From NCBI GenBank assembly GCA_020638595.1, contig JACKIG010000009.1, forward strand, positions 62,001-126,000: a DNA stretch of 64,000 bases, written 5' to 3'. This document shows, in pieces, positions 61,443 to 64,000 of the stretch. The notes beneath the pieces are model-generated. The model was not told the origin of the DNA. It ran no database searches and saw only the letters and a list, made by a program, of their open reading frames with translations. The first letter of the stretch is position 1, and each line of letters begins with the position of its first letter. The translations under genes were made by a program, and so were the position numbers. The stretch is from Rhodospirillaceae bacterium (GTDB taxonomy: Bacteria; Pseudomonadota; Alphaproteobacteria; DSM-16000; Inquilinaceae).

Positions 61443-61952
61443 TCAGATCGGCAGGGCCTTATACAGCATCATATAGAAGATGATCAGGACGCCGAAGAAG
61501 GCGGGCCACCCCAGCAGGAACCAGACGCGCATCACCCGGAAATAGGTTGCCGGCAGCGGCGAGCCGGTGGCCACGGCGTGTTCGGCCAGCCGCCGGGCCC
61601 GCATCTGCAGCCACACCACCGGCAGCCAGCAGCAGCCGACGAAGACATAGAGCAGGAGGCTCGCCAGGACCCAGCCGCCGGTCACGTCGGCGCCGATGGC
61701 CACGGCCAGCATCAGCCCCGACAGCGGCTGGACCACGACGGCCGGGGTGGTGAACGTCCAGTCGGCGATCACGGTGTTGCGGGCGGCGACGGCGATGGCG
61801 CGGGGGTCGCCCGACAGGTGGCTGGAATACATGTGGAAGGCGGTGCCCAGCCCGGTCCCGAACAGCAGCGTAGCGCTGATGATGTGGATGTATTTCCAGG
61901 CCAGGTAGTCCAGGCCGACGGCGTCGTAGACGCCCCGCAGCAGCTCGGACAT
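61443..61952 (-). CDS. DUF2269 family membrane protein
   Basis: A 169-residue protein with four helices: KYIHIISATLLFGTGLGTAF, FTTPAVVVQPLSGLMLAVAI, WVLASLLLYVFVGCCWLPVV, and VWFLLGWPAFFGVLIIFYMM. The family function is not known. GGAGGAG lies upstream of the ATG at 61952. It begins 5 bp after the SDR-DoxX gene, so the two form an operon; members of both families often occur together, which suggests a shared membrane process. Confidence 0.82.
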   Translation of the reverse strand: MSELLRGVYDAVGLDYLAWKYIHIISATLLFGTGLGTAFHMYSSHLSGDPRAIAVAARNTVIADWTFTTPAVVVQPLSGLMLAVAIGADVTGGWVLASLLLYVFVGCCWLPVVWLQMRARRLAEHAVATGSPLPATYFRVMRVWFLLGWPAFFGVLIIFYMMLYKALPI

Positions 61953-61957
61953 GGGGG

Positions 61958-63250
61958 TCACTCCTCCAGGGCGATCAGCATCAGCGTTGCCGCCAGGATC
62001 GGCAGGTTCTTCGTCACGGGGCCGAAGGGGTGGGCCAGGAACTCCGGCAGGGCTGCGGCGATGATAGCGGTGAAGACCAGCATGGTGGCAACCTGCAACC
62101 ATGCCGCCAGGCGCCTGCGGCGCCGCACCAGCAGGCCCGCCCCCAACAGCATGTCCCAGGCCGAAGCGGCATAGAGCGCCGCCGTCGCCCACCAGCCGGT
62201 CAGCCCGACCCGGTCCAGCAGCGCCAGGCTGTCCGCCCGCGGATAGATCCACAGCGAGATGACGGCCGTCGCGATCCAGAACGCCGCCAGCGCCAGCACC
62301 AGCGCCCAGCGCCACGACAGGGCGGCAAACCCGGCCCGCTCCACCGCCGTCGCCGGCCGGAAGGCCAGCGCCGTGTCCAACGTCACCGGCCGGCGGCCGA
62401 GCCATCGTTCCACGTCGCCCGTCCCGTCGGTGTTGCCCCGCCGCAGCATCGACAGCGCGGCCCGGTCGAAGGGCTGGCCGGGGATGTGGTCGCCGATGGC
62501 GGCCGCCAGCGACCACCAGCGCGGCCCCAGCGGCACCGACAGATGCCGGCCGCCGCCGCTCCACCGGCCGGCCAGGTCGATCAGGCGGTGGAACGGCATG
62601 GCCTCGGGCCCGACGGCGTCGACCACCTCGCGCCGTGCCCGCGGGTCGACCAGAAGCACGGCGGCCAGGTCCGCCAGGTCGTCGATATGGATCGGCTGCA
62701 CCGGCCAGCCTTCGGTGCCGGCGGTGAAGCGCAGCGGCAGCCGTCCCAGCCGGGCCAGAAGGGTGGTGGTGGCCCCGCCCCGGCCGACGACGATGGACGG
62801 CCGCAGGATCACCCAGGCGGGATCGCCGGCGTCCGGATCGAACCCGCGCAGGTGCTGGTCGGCGGCCCGCTTGCTGAGGTGATAGGCGCTGGCCGCGCCG
62901 TCGTCGGCGCCCAACGCGGAGATCTGCACGACCTTGGCCACGCCGGCGGCGCGCGCCCCGTCGAACAGGGCGGCCGGCCCGGTATGGTGAAGCTGGGCGA
63001 AGCGGCGGTGGCGCGTCTGCTGGAACAGGCCGACGGCGTTCACCACTGCGTCGACACCCTGCAGCCGGCGTTTCCAGATGCCGGCACTGTCGTGGGCGAG
63101 ATCGCAGAAGATCGGCTGCGGCCCCTGGCCCGTCACCCCGCCGCGTCGCACCCGCCGGATGGCCGGCACCACCTCGTGCCCGGCTTCGGCCAGGCGGCGC
63201 CAGATCGCCCGGCCGATGAAGCCGTCGGCCCCGACGATCGCGATCCGCAT
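61958..63250 (-). CDS. SDR-type NAD(P)-binding oxidoreductase with a C-terminal DoxX-like membrane domain
   Basis: A 430-residue fusion. The N-terminal atypical short-chain dehydrogenase starts MRIAIVGADGFIGRAIWRRL, with VVNAVGLFQQTRHRRFAQLH, VVQISALGADDGAASAYHLS and HLSKRAADQHLRG (Y-x-x-x-K present as YHLSK). From about 305 there are four helices (WALVLALAAFWIATAVISLW, ATAALYAASAWDMLLGAGLL, LVFTAIIAAALPEFLAHPFG) like DoxX. The reaction is not known. ATGs at 63283 and 63307 could extend it by 11 or 19 residues. It precedes DUF2269 by 5 bp. Confidence 0.83.
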   Translation of the reverse strand: MRIAIVGADGFIGRAIWRRLAEAGHEVVPAIRRVRRGGVTGQGPQPIFCDLAHDSAGIWKRRLQGVDAVVNAVGLFQQTRHRRFAQLHHTGPAALFDGARAAGVAKVVQISALGADDGAASAYHLSKRAADQHLRGFDPDAGDPAWVILRPSIVVGRGGATTTLLARLGRLPLRFTAGTEGWPVQPIHIDDLADLAAVLLVDPRARREVVDAVGPEAMPFHRLIDLAGRWSGGGRHLSVPLGPRWWSLAAAIGDHIPGQPFDRAALSMLRRGNTDGTGDVERWLGRRPVTLDTALAFRPATAVERAGFAALSWRWALVLALAAFWIATAVISLWIYPRADSLALLDRVGLTGWWATAALYAASAWDMLLGAGLLVRRRRRLAAWLQVATMLVFTAIIAAALPEFLAHPFGPVTKNLPILAATLMLIALEE

Positions 63251-63433
63251 GCGCCGCGGCTGCGTGCCAGGGTCCTGGACCATGGCCTTGGGTCGGGTAT
63301 CGGGCATTGCGCTGGCATCCACCGCGTTTCGTGCGCACCTGCCGCCGATGGTTTGCAGATGCCGTGCCAGTGACGGTGCCGCGCGCGCCTCCGCGGACTC
63401 CGGCGCCCGCCGGCGGGCCGGGCTGACCGGGGA

Positions 63434-63482
63434 CCTCCACGCCGTGGAGGGGTGCTGACGTGAACCCTCCACGGCGTGTAGG
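63434..63482. promoter_or_regulatory. Two MerR-type operator-like palindromes between divergent genes
   Basis: CCTCCACGCCGTGGAGG (63434-63450) and CCTCCACGGCGTGTAGG (63466-63482) have the same 8-1-8 form and centres 32 bp apart, about three helical turns. The shape ACCCTCCACG-N-CGTG-AGGGT resembles MerR-family operators. They lie between the leftward SDR-DoxX gene and the rightward gene at 63508. The regulator is not in the window. Confidence 0.5.
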
Positions 63483-63507
63483 GTGGATCGGGCAAGCGGA
63501 GGGTCCG

Positions 63508-64000
63508 ATGATCGACGGCGCGCTCGTCATGGCGATCGCCATTGCCGCCGTGCTCGGCTGGGTCCTGGTCCGCCGCGCCCACGGCGATGCGGAGCCGGCG
63601 AGCCTCGGCCGGTTCCTGATCGGCGTGGCGCTGGGGGTCGCCGGGCTGGCGCTGGCGCAACATCCGCAGGCGCGATGGCTGGGCGAGCTGCTGATGCTCA
63701 CGGCCCCGGCGACGGCGGCCGCCCTCTTGGACCTGATCGAGGTCATTCGCGCGGATGGGCGGCGGCCGGCGCGCGGGGCCATCCGTACCGCCGCCCATGC
63801 GGCCGCAGTGCTGGCGGCAACGGCGGGCCTGGCCCGGCTGGCACTTGTCCCCTGGGCGGAAACGCAGTACGGGCCGCCGGCGTCGGGCTGGCCGGTGATC
63901 CTGGCAACCGGCGCGATCGCCAGCGTGGCATTCGCCCGGCTTGCCGGCCACGCCGCGGCGGCCGCGGGGGAACAGCGGCGGCGGGCGCTGCTGCTGCTGG
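63508..64000 (+). CDS. Membrane protein of unknown function, 3' end outside the window
   Basis: The frame from the ATG at 63508 is open to the end of the window: 164 residues visible. Helices: LVMAIAIAAVLGWVLVRRA, GRFLIGVALGVAGLALAQHP, LGELLMLTAPATAAALLDLI, ATAGLARLALVPWA and PVILATGAIASVAFARLAG. GCGGAGGG is a good ribosome binding site. The rest of the protein could be an enzyme or a kinase; this cannot be told here. Confidence 0.65.
   Translation, partial: MIDGALVMAIAIAAVLGWVLVRRAHGDAEPASLGRFLIGVALGVAGLALAQHPQARWLGELLMLTAPATAAALLDLIEVIRADGRRPARGAIRTAAHAAAVLAATAGLARLALVPWAETQYGPPASGWPVILATGAIASVAFARLAGHAAAAAGEQRRRALLLL

Overview
The window is GC-rich and densely coded, and it looks like the chromosome of an alphaproteobacterium, most likely a Rhodospirillales-type organism. 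The evidence is the local gene orders mutM-echA-rpsT-dnaA, dnaN-recF-gyrB, atpI-atpB-atpE-b'-b (F0 genes without the F1 genes), and smc-dsbA-dciA-mutY, plus the b' subunit of ATP synthase. No tRNA, rRNA, CRISPR array, intact insertion sequence or prophage was seen.

Layout. 1-6.2 kb: cysteine synthase (cut by the window edge) with an Rrf2 regulator, dut-coaBC, ubiE, mutM, an enoyl-CoA hydratase and rpsT. 6.2-21 kb: the replication initiation block, dnaA then dnaN-recF-gyrB. A FIST protein, a tesA/ybbA/ybbP module, a Bax-inhibitor-like membrane protein and a cation/proton antiporter lie between dnaA and dnaN. 21-25 kb: two tandem paralogous membrane sensor kinases without a response regulator. 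25-28 kb: the F0 ATP synthase genes. 28-35.5 kb: smc, a DsbA-like protein enlarged by a long low-complexity region with a 36-bp tandem repeat, dciA and mutY. 35.5-41 kb: metabolic and secreted proteins (shikimate dehydrogenase-like, acyl-CoA dehydrogenase, amidase). 41-52 kb: an accessory region with a branched-chain-type ABC transporter (livHMGF), gene remnants, a lipoprotein, aconitase X, a SUKH protein, an RTX protein, and a regulator divergent from a separate periplasmic binding protein. 52-57.8 kb: a patatin-like protein and a regulated module (DUF4166 x2, a membrane-epimerase fusion, a GbsR/MarR regulator and a DCC protein). 57.9-61.4 kb: def-fmt-truA and recR. 61.4-64 kb: DUF2269, an SDR-DoxX fusion, and a membrane protein running off the end.

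The most interesting candidate system is at 53.4-57.8 kb. The GbsR-type regulator gene and the first gene of the DUF4166/DUF4166/TIGR01777-epimerase operon carry the same operator-like inverted repeat, ATTTCTG-N6-CAGAAAT, with identical 6-base spacing. This suggests one regulator controlling itself, the operon and probably the divergent DCC gene. A second membrane-oxidoreductase pair (DUF2269 plus SDR-DoxX) lies 4 kb away, downstream of two closely spaced MerR-like palindromes.

Two repeat families recur as inverted pairs. Family A has a GGGGTCAGGTCTTTGAT core; it sits in the gap between coaBC and ubiE, where ubiB would be expected, and again between the DCC gene and truA. Family B has an AGATCCCCGCCTTCGCGGGG core; it lies before the aconitase X gene and beyond the 3' end of gbsR. 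Other oddities are a MutM zinc finger lacking one cysteine, a patatin with altered active-site motifs, and a deletion scar joining a LysR gene end to an alcohol dehydrogenase fragment.
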